Below the pieces are notes generated by a model that worked only from the letters and a program-made list of their open reading frames with translations, had not been told where the DNA came from and ran no database searches. This document shows positions 37,562 to 47,366 of a DNA stretch of 64,000 nt, piece by piece. The number at the start of each line of letters is the position of its first letter. The stretch's first letter is position 1. The stretch is from JAPORY01 sp965215385 (GTDB taxonomy: Bacteria; Pseudomonadota; Alphaproteobacteria; Rhodobacterales; Rhodobacteraceae): NCBI GenBank assembly GCA_965215385.1, contig OZ244059.1:496001-560000 (forward strand), given 5' to 3'. The position numbers and the translations under genes were made by a program.

Positions 37562-38281
37562 TTGTTATGCGACAATCGAAAAAAATGCCCCCCCCCCCTT
37601 AGCATAGTGCTGCGGGCTTTTGTGCCGGTGACCGCTGCGTTGCTGCTACCGATGGCCGTCGGCTTGTTAACAGCACTTATGTTCCCATCTGCATTACTAG
37701 CAGAACCTGGAGTTCTCCTAGGTAAAAGCCTCAACAACATGGAAGGTAATAGACTTACTTTACAATTAAGTTGTGGCAACAAGGGATATTATCCTACGAC
37801 CTTCGGTATTACCACCGGTGATAATAGCGGTCAACCAACGGCTGGGAATGTTGAACTTAAAAACTATGTATCTACTTATTTCTACGTTAAGGGAACAGGC
37901 ATCGGAACCAAGGCAGATGATTATGCCATGGAATCTCTCCCTGCGGGTCATCCTGGCCGAGCTTTTGGTGCAAAAAGATGGGGTGATCTATGGGGTCATG
38001 TCCCCCAGCCTCGTTATGAAATCGATATCTTACTGACTGTGGAAAATCAACCAGATCCTCCAGTCTATTTTTCGACTGGAACTTCGTATGTTATTACAGG
38101 ACTGGAAAAAGGAGAGTACCGTGGAACACTTGTCCAAAGTCAAACTGCAACTGTTCAACGCCGGCATGACACCTTATTTCCGAATCTAGACGTAGGTTTA
38201 GTGCGTTTTTGTGAACTTGATTCTAAAGAAACCATTAGTGTTACCATTACAGCAGCTATTACAGCTAAAAGACGTCTGTAA
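37562..38281 (+). CDS. secreted/exported hypothetical protein with C11 tract at its start, 3' end cut by an IS
   Basis: The frame that encodes the body of the protein can only start at a poor TTG (37562). The natural ATG at 37567, with GGAG upstream, reads MRQSKKMPPPP and stops after the C11 run (37588-37598). A tract of ten C would join this ATG to the body, giving a signal peptide (FVPVTAALLLPMAVGLLTAL, AxA-like end LLAEPG) and an exported protein of about 200 residues without known domain (TGDNSGQPTAGNVELKNY; PRYEIDILLTVENQ). The stop TAA lies in the left end of the IS66 element, so the true C-terminus is lost. It is presently off or poorly expressed, and possibly phase-variable. Confidence 0.6.
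   Translation: MLCDNRKKCPPPLSIVLRAFVPVTAALLLPMAVGLLTALMFPSALLAEPGVLLGKSLNNMEGNRLTLQLSCGNKGYYPTTFGITTGDNSGQPTAGNVELKNYVSTYFYVKGTGIGTKADDYAMESLPAGHPGRAFGAKRWGDLWGHVPQPRYEIDILLTVENQPDPPVYFSTGTSYVITGLEKGEYRGTLVQSQTATVQRRHDTLFPNLDVGLVRFCELDSKETISVTITAAITAKRRL
37588..37598 (+). repeat. C11 tract at a coding start (possible phase-variation switch)
   Basis: Eleven C between codon 7 of the ATG frame and the body of the exported protein. One C fewer restores the frame. Slipped-strand mispairing in such tracts is the known basis of on/off switching of surface proteins in several bacteria. Here it is inference, and a sequencing length error is possible. Confidence 0.7.
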
Positions 38282-40162
38282 CTATTCAGCACCTGTGCGA
38301 CCACATGTTAGCGGCGGAATAGCGGCACGGTCAATCGCTATCGACCTGGAATATGCGTTGGTCGGGATTCATGGCTCGACACGACCGGCCGACCGGCAAG
38401 AACGATGCTCGTTGCTTATCCCTGAACGTCGGTGACGAGTGCGGCCGACAGTTTGGATGGCGAACGACGGAGCGTGTCGAGCAGGTTCCAGCCTAGTTTA
38501 CGGGCGGTTGCGAGTACTGTCCGGATGATGGTCCGGTTGGTTGCACCGGCGCGGCTGCGGCAGCTGCCGGCGATCTTCGGTTGCACCTTTTCGGGCCGCA
38601 CGCCCGGTTCCGCCAAGTTATTGGTGGGTGGCACCCGGGGATCGACTGTGAACATCAACACCGAGTCCCGATGCTCGCGCAGTCGCAGTGCCAGATTATG
38701 GCCGCAGCGTCGCTTCCGGCGGCCCCGCCGTCCGGTTGCTGCCAACGGCGCAAGCGACGCATGGTATCGAAGACCTGCCGATCATACGCGGTTGCGATCA
38801 AGTCAATGACAGACGGCGGCAACGGTTGGCCGTCGGCCTGGTTGTACCGATGAATCGCGTCTCTTAACACGATCGCCAGGTTTTCGGCCCAGCGTTCGTC
38901 GTCAAACGCGACCCGGTTGTCGAGTTCCCGCAGCAGATGGGCAACGCCGAGCGCGTGATCCACACTGGGAATCGGATAATACGGTTTCCCGAAGTCATGG
39001 ACCGCGATACCGGTGGCGTCGCGCATCACATCGCCACGGCCGGTGCCAAGCCAGAAAAGATCAGCAGCGTCGTACTGGCCACCTGCAGCCAATGGAGCTT
39101 GCCCTCGACCCGGATGCCGGTCTCATCCATAGGTTTCACGGGTGCCGGCGCGACCGCGCGTCTTACGGTTCCGGCAAAGCCATGATCGGTAGCGGCACAT
39201 CGGGACACCAGGTTGGCGATCGCCCCGTGCGAACTCGTGATCCCAAACAAGTCGCGGAAGGTCGCCACCAGCCGCTGCGTTGGAATCAGTTGATCGGTAC
39301 TCAGATAAACCGCTAGACGGGTCAGATTGGGACCGTACGGTACTGCCGCCTTGACGCCTTCTGGAAACGCCGCCGGCGGCGTTCCCTGACAACGCGGACA
39401 GACCCAGCGATGGGCAATGTGATCGGTCACGACCACTGGTAATGGCTCTGGAAGATCCAGCACCTGCCAGATCTCCGGTCCTACCGACACGAGATCGATC
39501 AAGGCGGTGCTGCAATGGGCACAAACCGCCGGATAATGATGTTCAATGCGGTCCGGTGTCGCCGTCCGGCGCTACGTGGTCCCGTCATGGTCCTTCTGAC
39601 CACCGCGACTTTGCTGGGGACCGTCACCACGTTTCGGCACCGCCGGCGGCTTGTGCAATCCGTCGCTCGCCGGCGGCTTGCTGCTATTAGCACTGGTCCG
39701 CCCAAGACGCCGCTCCAGTTCGGACCGACGTTCGCCTTGCGCGGCAATGAGGACATCCTGTTGACGCCGTTGCGCTTCAAGATCACCCAGCTGCTCCGGC
39801 AACTCCCGCATCGTCGCATCCTGGCGCCGAAGCTGCGCCTCTTTATGATCAAGTTGCGCATCCTTCTGGCGCAACGCCGCTTCCAGCACCCAGAGCAACG
39901 CATTGGTCACGACTAGACGCCGCACACCGTTACCAAAGGGGGCCAAACGCTCGGTACCCGTTGCATCGGAAGAAAGACGACCCACCCGCACCAAGGTGAA
40001 CCAAAAAATCCTGACATTCGGAGGTCCGGCTCGCGTGCCAATGGCCGCAATCGCGGCTTCTGCCGTCTCGTTTGAGAAAACAACAGACCTTAACTCTCAA
40101 GATGTCAGCATCACTACTCAAAAAAAACTAAATGTTGACCATTTTGGGTACTGAATAGTTAC
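38278..40162 (-). mobile_element. IS66-family element (single-ORF, ISBst12-like), 1885 bp
   Basis: The ends are matching inverted repeats: GTAACTATTCAGCACC at 38278-38293 and, on the other strand, GTAACTATTCAGTACC at 40147-40162 (15 of 16 identical, starting GTAA as IS66 elements do). Inside is one transposase gene on the minus strand; no tnpA or tnpB is seen, which fits the ISBst12 type. IS66 normally makes an 8-bp target duplication. Here the flanks (AGACGTCT left, GATTGCGG right) do not match, so the copy has lost its original neighbourhood on at least one side. Confidence 0.85.
38416..39994 (-). pseudogene. IS66 transposase, multiply frameshifted
   Basis: Four minus-strand pieces give one IS66 transposase. 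39994-39572 has a coiled coil and SANSSKPPASDGLHKPP. 39502-39026 has the zinc finger WVCPRCQGTP, PYGPNLTRLAVYLS and the catalytic MDETGIRVEGKLHWLQVAST. 39092-38655 has ATGIAVHDFGKPYYPIPSVD. 38745-38416 has FTVDPRVPPTNNLAE and GATNRTIIRTVLATARKLGW. Frame changes fall near 39575, 39060 and 38720. The element cannot move itself. Confidence 0.88.
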
Positions 40163-41368
40163 GATTGCGGATGCGGTGTTTGCTTAATCGCGGACGCTGT
40201 TTGATGCCGCTGGGGCGGTGATTTTATGATTTGACCAACACGCATCTGACGGGATCACCAAAGTCTTCCTTGGTTAAATTCGGACGCTCCAAACACAAGC
40301 GGAATGATTGTCCACTGGTCACATTGGCACTCGCGACAGACAGTCATGGCTTTCCCCGTCGCTCCAAAGTTCTGCCTGATAATGTTAGCGAGCCCGAGAC
40401 ATTGAGTGACGCCCTTGACAGTCGGATCACCACCGACGAGGCCGCAAAACCAACGGTGATCATGGGTGCGGGGGTCTGCTCAAAGGCCAACCTTACGTAG
40501 CTCCGCACCAAGGGACATCATTGGATTAGCGTCAATCGCTCGCCCTTGTCGCTGGCGCCAGCGGCGATTATGGAGCCGAACCCCGATACAGTGGTTCAAA
40601 TCAAGGCGGGATACGCGGCACATATTTGGAAATTGGCGGCGCTTGAAGACGAAGTCAATCTCTGCATTTGGAGCGAAGCACGGCAGTAATCTGACGAGGC
40701 CATCATCACCAGTAAACGAGAGCGATTTGAAAAAGAATTAACCGAGATCGAAGAGGGCTTGTCGCAAAAGAACCTCTTGAAATCCTATGACAAGGTTCTA
40801 GAAAGAATTGGTCGGTTATGCGAACGCTGCGCGCTTGTGGGTCGCCATTACGATATAAAGGTGACCCAAAACGCGAAACAACAAGCAACTGATCTCTCAT
40901 GGAGCCAAAACCAAGCCGCACAAGCGAGGGATATCCGAGCGGGCAGTTACATCCTTCGAACCAGCCATACGGACTGGGGCCTCAAAGAGATCATCAAGAC
41001 CGATTGGCGACTGACCGAAATCGAATTTCCGCTCTCTCAAGTCAGAACTGGGGTTGCGGTCGATTTGGCATCACAAGACGGATCGGATTGCGGGACATCT
41101 CTTTATTGCCGTGGTCGCGCTTTACGGCGTTACATTGATGCGCTTGCCGCTGAAAAACAACGACATCCATGATAGTTGGACGGTTCTACGAAACAAACTC
41201 GCAGGATGGATGCGTGTCACCACCGCAGTGTACAATACCTCTGGTGCCCTCATTGAAGTACGCGTCGATGCCCGACCGAACCCCGAAACCTGCGCCATAG
41301 CCAGAGCAGCGGGGGCAACCTATAACGCGAATCGACAATGGAGAAAGCACCTCAAGTGCCCTGATTAG
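40163..41368 (+). pseudogene. IS1634-family transposase, 5'-truncated and decayed
   Basis: Starting directly at the IS66 right end, the sequence reads (with frameshifts and stops) DAVFA, SRTLFDAAGAVIL, DLTNTHLTGSPKSSLVKFGR, CPLVTLALATDSHGFPRRS, LPDNVSEPETLSDAL, YDKVLERIGRLCER, and NDIHDSWTVLRNKL near the end. This is the IS1634 group of IS4-like DDE transposases. The aspartate expected in VIMDAG is Gly here (VIMGAG), so the catalytic site is lost too. The N-terminal third is missing and is not found left of the IS66 copy. Confidence 0.85.
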
Positions 41369-41485
41369 TTGATGTTCGAGAACAAAATATGGTGACATAA
41401 CGGGTATTGAAGATACCCGAAAATTCCATTTATCAGTGTTCTATACCCTACAAAAATGAAAAACTGAGAAAGATGGGATGAAACG

Positions 41486-41719
41486 ATGGCTCGAACGTTG
41501 ACCGTGCGTTTCTTCTTTGCCCGTCCCTATGTGTCTTGGAAACGCGGTTTGAACGAACATACGAATGGCTTGATCCGCGGCTATTTTCCAAAGGGTACCA
41601 ATTTCCAGGCGGTGACGGCGGCGGCGGTGCAGCGTGTGCCGGATGCTTTAAATACGCGCCCACGCCAGATCTTAGGGTATCGTACCCCGCACGAGGTGAT
41701 GGCCGCGGCCAGGGCCTGA
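41486..41719 (+). pseudogene. IS30-family transposase C-terminal fragment
   Basis: 77 codons containing ARPYVSWKRGLNEHTNGLIR, then YFPKGTNFQAVT, LNTRPRQILGYRTPHEV and a stop. This is the end of the IS30 DDE domain with the catalytic Glu in NEHTNG. The first ten or so codons do not match, and the N-terminal DNA-binding part and first two aspartates are missing. It is a deletion remnant. Confidence 0.85.
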
Positions 41720-42573
41720 ACGCTCATACCAGTCGCAAGATGGCAACCTCTTAATGATCTACACGATCATTGACGACTTGAAAAAAATCGTTTCTCTCGA
41801 TTCCAATCCGTCACGGGTTTACCGTCAGAACACGGGGCAAAATTGGGTAATCCCGGTTCTTTATGGTCAGAAAGAACGGACGCGTGCACCTAAGGAGTGT
41901 CGAAAGGGTATGGGTCCGTCGGCCGCCGCGAATCCGCCTAGACCTATTCCCGGTTCCAGTCGGCATCGGGGTATCTTCCGCTGCTTCGTATCGTAATAGC
42001 AGAGGTGCGCCGATCGGTGCCCGACAGATCAAGACGGAAAGGCGGCTGCCGCCCCCTTCAACCCCCGCATTATCGACGGTGTTCAATCGCGTAACGACGA
42101 GCCGTCGACATGATCAGCCAAGGTGCCGGTGCAAAGATCGGATTGCACTTTACTTGCGCTTGACCTTAGACTGATCTAAAGTCCCAGTTAGAGATTGCGA
42201 CCGCTGTTGACCACTAACAACACAGCGAACCATTCTTGATAACCCCGGCGGCTGCTCACCAGTTCAGAAGAACACTAAAGGCGGGTGAAAAAATGCCTAT
42301 TGTTGCACCTCAGTGTTGATTCGGTGTCGCAAAATTGACGTCGAGCGAAGTTGGCCTTACCTTTGATTATTTCGCCTGATGGTGCCGCAATTCCGATTCC
42401 CACTCGCACTCTTGCGCAACTATAGAGCAGGTGCTGTACGCACCAGACGAATTAAAACTACTTTTTGGCGACGTTTGCGGCAACTGTCGCCGTATAAATT
42501 TGTAGCGACAAATCCCATACTGAACGCAAGAAAAAAGCAGCTAAGATCATCAATCAATCCGCGCTACCGCCGG
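41720..42573. other. non-coding stretch after the IS remnants
   Basis: No supported gene. Several short frames on both strands lack domains. It probably consists of eroded mobile-element DNA. Confidence 0.3.
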
Positions 42574-43338
42574 CTACGAAACCGTCATACCGCCATCAAT
42601 TACAATTGTCTGTCCCGTTATCATTGAAGCACCGATCAACAGGAATGTGATCAATTGCGCCACGTCTTCTGGCTGCACGTGTCGCTTAATGAGCGACCTG
42701 TCGAGTACGTCTTGCTTGTGCTGTTCCGGCCAACCAGCGGTCCAACGGGTCTCTACTTGGCCAGGAGCTACTGCGTTCACCCGCACCAAAGGCGCCAGCC
42801 CACGAGCAAGTGATCGCGTGACGCTGACAACGCCAGCTTTTGAGGCCGCGTAGGGTGTGCTGCTCCCCTGAAGGCCAACTCCGGCAGTCGAGGCGGTGTT
42901 GACAATCGCGCCACTCGCCGCTCTGAGTGCCGGCGCCGCCGCTCTTGATACGCGAAAGACACTAATTAGGTTCGTCGTCAACAGCATCTGCCAAAGCTCC
43001 TCATCAATCAGGTCAAGGTCGGTGGGCGGAATCGGTGTCTCAGTACCAGACATACCAGCGTTGTTTACGAGGTAATCTAAACCGCCAAGTTCCAAAATCG
43101 CTCGTGTTGCCATGGCCGCGGCAGCATCAGGGTCACCGACATCTCCCGGCGCCGAAATCACATCGGCCCCTTCTGCCGTCAATCGGGCTATTTGTTTCGC
43201 GCCCTCTGGGTCCTCGTCGAGATGATTCATCGCAACCTTCGCACCGCACGCGGCCAGCATCGTCACGGTTGCCAACCCAATCCCAGACGCACCACCAGTG
43301 ACCAATGCGCGTCGCCCCCTCAAATCCTGGTTTATCAT
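42574..43338 (-). CDS. SDR-family oxidoreductase
   Basis: 254 residues from ATG at 43338. The NAD(P) loop is VTGGASGIGLAT, then NNAG, and catalytic Tyr/Lys in TPYAASKAG. The end VIDGGMTVS is typical of classical FabG-like SDRs. A few residues upstream are open (start 43365) but add nothing conserved. It is divergent from the BKACE-GMC-dehydratase operon and probably oxidises or reduces one of its intermediates. Confidence 0.87.
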   Translation of the reverse strand: MINQDLRGRRALVTGGASGIGLATVTMLAACGAKVAMNHLDEDPEGAKQIARLTAEGADVISAPGDVGDPDAAAAMATRAILELGGLDYLVNNAGMSGTETPIPPTDLDLIDEELWQMLLTTNLISVFRVSRAAAPALRAASGAIVNTASTAGVGLQGSSTPYAASKAGVVSVTRSLARGLAPLVRVNAVAPGQVETRWTAGWPEQHKQDVLDRSLIKRHVQPEDVAQLITFLLIGASMITGQTIVIDGGMTVS

Positions 43339-43622
43339 GCAGTTCTGTCCCGTTCGAATTATCACGTCATAAGCCGAAAAACCCGACTTTTTCTACCAAT
43401 CAGCACCTGATCACAATGCCCCTCAGTTTGTTGTCAGTACTTGTTGATCAAGTCAGCATCGCTTACATGGTTTGGTGTTCTAGACCCCTTGCATGCTAAT
43501 GTCATGACCCAATCAAAAGTCCAAGCGATCCACAAGGCGCTTGCTGCCAACAAAAACCCGACCGGTGCCGTTGAGCGCAGCCCGCCCGAACCGATTGAAC
43601 TGGGTCAAATAACGGATGAGTT
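43339..43622. promoter_or_regulatory. divergent intergenic region between SDR and BKACE genes
   Basis: A 284-base gap between two divergent starts should hold the promoters for both. No clear dyad or -10/-35 pair can be named by eye. Confidence 0.3.
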
Positions 43623-44507
43623 GTGTCGCAAAAAACGATATTGACGTGTGCGGTGACCGGCAACGGCACCATGCCATCGCAAAATGAAAACCTGCCCGTC
43701 ACACCAGTAGAAATTGCTCGCGCTGCAATCGACGCAGGTAAGGCGGGTGCCGCGATAGCCCACATTCACGTGCGCGATCCAGATACCGCAAAAGGGTCGA
43801 TGGATATGACGCTCTATCGCGAAGTTGTAAACCGTATTCGCGATGCCGAGTCAGACATTATCATCAACCTGACCACCGGCGAAGGACAGAGATTTGTTCC
43901 AAGCGAAAAGGATCCAAAGATCGCCGGTCCGGGAACAACGCTTTCCCACCCAGAACTACGCGTCGCCCACATCGCAGAACTCAAACCGGAGATTTGTACC
44001 CTCGACTTCAATACGATGGTCAATAAAACGTGGACCGTGATAAACACTCCCTCCACCCTCAAAACGATGGCGAATATCGTCACTGACGCTGGCACTAAGC
44101 CCGAAATTGAGATTTTTGATTCCGGCGATTTGAATATGGCCAAGGACTTCATTCAACGCGGTTACTTGAAGCAGCCCGTCATGTGTCAGTTTGTGATGGG
44201 CATTAACTTTGGTGCCGCCGCAAATACCCAAACGATGGCGTATCTAGTTTCGCAATTGCCTGATGATTGTATCTGGGGCGCCTTCGGGATTGGTAGGATG
44301 GCTTTCCCAATGTTGGCGCAGTCTTACTTGCTCGGCGGGCATGTGCGTATCGGAATGGAGGACACCATCTATATTAGGAAAGGCGAACTAGCCAAAAGTA
44401 ACGCGCAACTTGTCGAAAAAGGCATCGCGATTGTGGAAAGTCTCGGCGGTGCCTTGGCGACAGCGTCGGAAGCTCGCGAACTGCTGGGTTTGAGTCCGCG
44501 GTCATAG
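43623..44507 (+). CDS. beta-keto acid cleavage enzyme (BKACE), second copy
   Basis: 294 residues, start GTG at 43623. Family marks are LTCAVTGNGTMPSQN, the HxH metal pair in IAHIHVRDPDTAK, NLTTGEGQ, QFVMGINFGAAANTQTM, and GMEDTIYIRKGELAKSNAQL. It uses acetyl-CoA to split a beta-keto acid. It is followed by a GMC oxidoreductase and an enolase-superfamily enzyme on the same strand. A likely route is oxidation and dehydration of a hydroxy-acid or sugar acid to a beta-keto acid, then cleavage. That route is inference. It differs clearly from the copy at 25807. Confidence 0.92.
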   Translation: MSQKTILTCAVTGNGTMPSQNENLPVTPVEIARAAIDAGKAGAAIAHIHVRDPDTAKGSMDMTLYREVVNRIRDAESDIIINLTTGEGQRFVPSEKDPKIAGPGTTLSHPELRVAHIAELKPEICTLDFNTMVNKTWTVINTPSTLKTMANIVTDAGTKPEIEIFDSGDLNMAKDFIQRGYLKQPVMCQFVMGINFGAAANTQTMAYLVSQLPDDCIWGAFGIGRMAFPMLAQSYLLGGHVRIGMEDTIYIRKGELAKSNAQLVEKGIAIVESLGGALATASEARELLGLSPRS

Positions 44508-44537
44508 GACTCGCCAAACCGAATTAAAACCGTGCGC

Positions 44538-44559
44538 TTGCGGGGTGGATCGCCCGCAA
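44538..44559 (+). other. stem-loop between BKACE and GMC genes
   Basis: A perfect 7-bp stem TTGCGGG / CCCGCAA with an 8-base loop lies in the 74-base gap between the two genes. No U-run follows on either strand, so an mRNA-stability or processing hairpin is more likely than a terminator. Confidence 0.45.
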
Positions 44560-44581
44560 AAACCAATAGGCAGAACATCCC

Positions 44582-46198
44582 ATGGAAGCAGATTTTGTCA
44601 TCGTCGGTGCTGGGTCGGCTGGTTGCGTCCTTGCGCATCGATTAAGCGAAAATCTAGCGTTTAAGGTCATCTTGATCGAAGCTGGTCCCAAAGATTGGTA
44701 TCCTTGGATCCATATCCCCGTTGGCTACTTCAAAACCATGAATCATCCCATATACGACTGGTGCTACAAGACTGACCCCTGCCCCGAACTCGCTGAAAGA
44801 GACGTTCCGTGGCCGCGAGGCAAAGTCCTCGGTGGCAGCTCCGCACTGAACGGCCTTCTTTATGTCCGCGGCCAGCGACAGGATTACGACCACTGGAAAG
44901 CACTGGGTAATATAGGCTGGGGCTGGGACGACGTTTTGCCGTATTTCAAGAAGTCTGAAAAAAACGAGCGGGGCGAGGACGAGTTCCATGGCACCGATGG
45001 TCCCATCAACGTTGCAGATCCGATTTATCGGCATCCGATCTGCGCGGCATGGATTGCTGCTGCACAGGCAGCTGGTTACCCAGCAAATCCGGATTGTAAT
45101 GGTGCAGATCAAGAAGGCGTTGGTTTTTTTCAATTGACAGCGAGACGCGGTCGACGGGTGAGCACCGCCGTTGGCTATTTGCGATCGGCGCGTCGCCGTC
45201 CAAACCTCAAAGTGTTGGCCTATGCGCATACCGCTAAGGTGATTATTGAAGGTAATCAGGCAAAAGGTGTCGAAATTATTGCCAAGGACGCAACTGTCCG
45301 CCGCATTAATGCCCGCAGAGAAGTTATTCTGGCCGCGGGCGCTATCGGATCTCCCCAAATCTTAATGCTTTCCGGTGTCGGCGATGGCCAAGAATTGCAA
45401 GAGATTGGCGTCAACAGTACCCATCACCTTCCGGGGGTTGGCAAAAACTTACAAGATCACCTGCAGTCTCGGATGACCTTCAAAACCAGAAGTCCAACCG
45501 TGAATGATGATCTTCGAGGATTTGTCCGCCAAACTAAAGTAGTGGTCGACTATTTGCTGCGGCGCTCAGGCCCCATGACGATGGGTGCGAGCATGGCATT
45601 TGGCTTTCTACGAACATCAGACTCTCTTGATCGTCCGGATATTCAATTTCATATCAATCCTTGGTCGGCGGACAGCCCCGCCACTGGCGTGCATCCGTTC
45701 TCGGCCTTCACGGCAACCGTTTGCGTCTTGCGCCCGAAAAGTAAGGGAGAGGTTCGGTTGCAAAATGATGATCCATTATGCCATCCCCGCATCATCCCCA
45801 ATTACCTCGCGGCAGAGATTGACCAGCAAATAGCCATTGCGGGCGTTCGTATCTCTCGCAGGATCGCGCGCCAAGAGCCCTTGAGGGCCGAGGTCATCAA
45901 GGAGCTGCAGCCGCCAAAAAGTCTCAATGTTGCGGACGATGCCGCCGTCCTTGGGTGGATTCGTCGAAATTCTACCACCGTCTATCATCCGACAAGCTCT
46001 TGTCGCATGGGCTCTGATCACCTTGCGGTCGTTGATCAAAGATTGCGGGTTCACGGCATCAACCGACTCCGCATCGCTGATGCGTCAATTATGCCAGAAA
46101 TTGTGTCCGGCAATACGAACGCCTGCGCCATTATGATCGGCGAAAAAGCCGGCGACATGATCCTCAATGATACCAAAGATAAGAGACACAAGCGATGA
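44582..46198 (+). CDS. GMC-family FAD oxidoreductase (choline dehydrogenase-like)
   Basis: 538 residues. The FAD-binding start is ADFVIVGAGSAGCVLAHRL. GMC signature 1 is in PRGKVLGGSSALNGLLYVRG. The catalytic His region reads YHPTSSCRMG, and the end carries GNTNACAIMIGEKAGDMI. These enzymes oxidise alcohols to aldehydes, some passing electrons to the respiratory chain. No signal peptide is seen, so cytosolic or membrane-peripheral. It overlaps the next gene by four bases (ATGA). The substrate is likely a polyol or alkanol feeding the dehydratase/BKACE steps, by context only. Confidence 0.92.
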   Translation: MEADFVIVGAGSAGCVLAHRLSENLAFKVILIEAGPKDWYPWIHIPVGYFKTMNHPIYDWCYKTDPCPELAERDVPWPRGKVLGGSSALNGLLYVRGQRQDYDHWKALGNIGWGWDDVLPYFKKSEKNERGEDEFHGTDGPINVADPIYRHPICAAWIAAAQAAGYPANPDCNGADQEGVGFFQLTARRGRRVSTAVGYLRSARRRPNLKVLAYAHTAKVIIEGNQAKGVEIIAKDATVRRINARREVILAAGAIGSPQILMLSGVGDGQELQEIGVNSTHHLPGVGKNLQDHLQSRMTFKTRSPTVNDDLRGFVRQTKVVVDYLLRRSGPMTMGASMAFGFLRTSDSLDRPDIQFHINPWSADSPATGVHPFSAFTATVCVLRPKSKGEVRLQNDDPLCHPRIIPNYLAAEIDQQIAIAGVRISRRIARQEPLRAEVIKELQPPKSLNVADDAAVLGWIRRNSTTVYHPTSSCRMGSDHLAVVDQRLRVHGINRLRIADASIMPEIVSGNTNACAIMIGEKAGDMILNDTKDKRHKR

Positions 46199-47331
46199 AT
46201 GCAGTAGATACTTCGCAATTTGATCTCTCGGTGAATCTTTCCCGCGTTCAAGTGGTATTAGTGCGCACTGAAACCTCCGTGCCGGTTCGTACATCCTTCG
46301 GCATTATGTATCAACGCCCGACATTAATTCTACGGGTGACTGATCGCTCTGGCGCAGTCGGATATGGCGAAATTTGGTGCAATTTTCCGGTTTGCGGTGC
46401 AGCACATCGACTGAGTCTTGTCGAGACTGAGCTTGCCCCGCGGGCCACAGCCGTCGCTTTCGCAAGACCGCAGGAGTGTTACTCGGAGATGAATTCGCAA
46501 CTCCGTGTCCTGCGTTTGCAAAGTGGCGAAACCGGCCCGATCGCCCAAGTTATCGCCGGCCTTGATATTGCCGTTTGGGACATGGTTGCACGACGAGTCG
46601 GCATGCCGCTCTATTCACTGCTGGGGGCCAATCGAACCGTCATTCCTGTTTACGCGAGTGGAATTAATCCAGTTGGCGCACTTGATACCATAAGCGCGGC
46701 GCGAGTTCGGGGACATCGCAATTTTAAAGTCAAGATTGGATTTGGGTACGAAATTGATTTTGAGAATGTAAAGACTGTTGCAGCCAACTTGCGAGACGCT
46801 GAAACGTTTATGCTAGATGCCAACCAAGCTTGGTCTCCCGAAGATGCCAAAGCCGCAATCGAGTGGATTACCCCGTTTGAACCGCATTGGGTCGAAGAAC
46901 CAATGCCTGTTGATACCCCTGATCAAATCTGGATGCAGTTGCAAAAAGCCACGACTGTTCCCGTCGCCGCTGGAGAGAACTTCCTCTCGCGTGCAGAATA
47001 CGACGCGGTTATCGCAGGAAAGTGGCTGGATGTCGTGCAACCTGACATTGCAAAATGGGGTGGATTCAGCGAATGCTTGCCCGTTGCGCGCGCTATTGTC
47101 GAAGCCGGATTGACTTTTTGTCCGCATTCCCTCGGCGGCGGTGTTGCACTCGCTGCATCGGCGCATCTGCTCGCTGCTACCGGCGGCCCTGGTTTTCTGG
47201 AATGTGACACCAACGAGAATTGTCTTCGTGATCGAGTTTTCGACCCGCCTATAAGGGACGGCGTCATGACCCTATCGGAGGCTCCAGGGCTCGGAGTAGC
47301 CACCAAGTTGTTAGACGAACTATTCGATTAA
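46195..47331 (+). CDS. enolase-superfamily enzyme, mandelate racemase/muconate lactonizing type
   Basis: 378 residues. The catalytic K-x-K is in NFKVKIGFG. Metal ligands sit in FMLDANQAW (Asp), WVEEPMP (Glu) and AAGENF (Glu). The opposite-face pair is Asp in VQPDIAKWGG and His in FCPHSLGGG. This set is that of the mandelate-racemase subgroup, which includes acid-sugar dehydratases and racemases. The capping-domain start (TSFGIMYQRPTLILRV) is normal. It overlaps the GMC gene, so both act on one pathway. I cannot name the acid. Confidence 0.9.
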   Translation: MNAVDTSQFDLSVNLSRVQVVLVRTETSVPVRTSFGIMYQRPTLILRVTDRSGAVGYGEIWCNFPVCGAAHRLSLVETELAPRATAVAFARPQECYSEMNSQLRVLRLQSGETGPIAQVIAGLDIAVWDMVARRVGMPLYSLLGANRTVIPVYASGINPVGALDTISAARVRGHRNFKVKIGFGYEIDFENVKTVAANLRDAETFMLDANQAWSPEDAKAAIEWITPFEPHWVEEPMPVDTPDQIWMQLQKATTVPVAAGENFLSRAEYDAVIAGKWLDVVQPDIAKWGGFSECLPVARAIVEAGLTFCPHSLGGGVALAASAHLLAATGGPGFLECDTNENCLRDRVFDPPIRDGVMTLSEAPGLGVATKLLDELFD

Positions 47332-47366
47332 TTTGTTGCATCAGCCGAATTGCGAGCACCTCCTGA

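Noticed and set aside
41754..42174. Short frames on both strands after the IS30 fragment
   Set aside because: Overlapping antisense frames with low-complexity, Arg/Pro-rich products. No domain or start signal.
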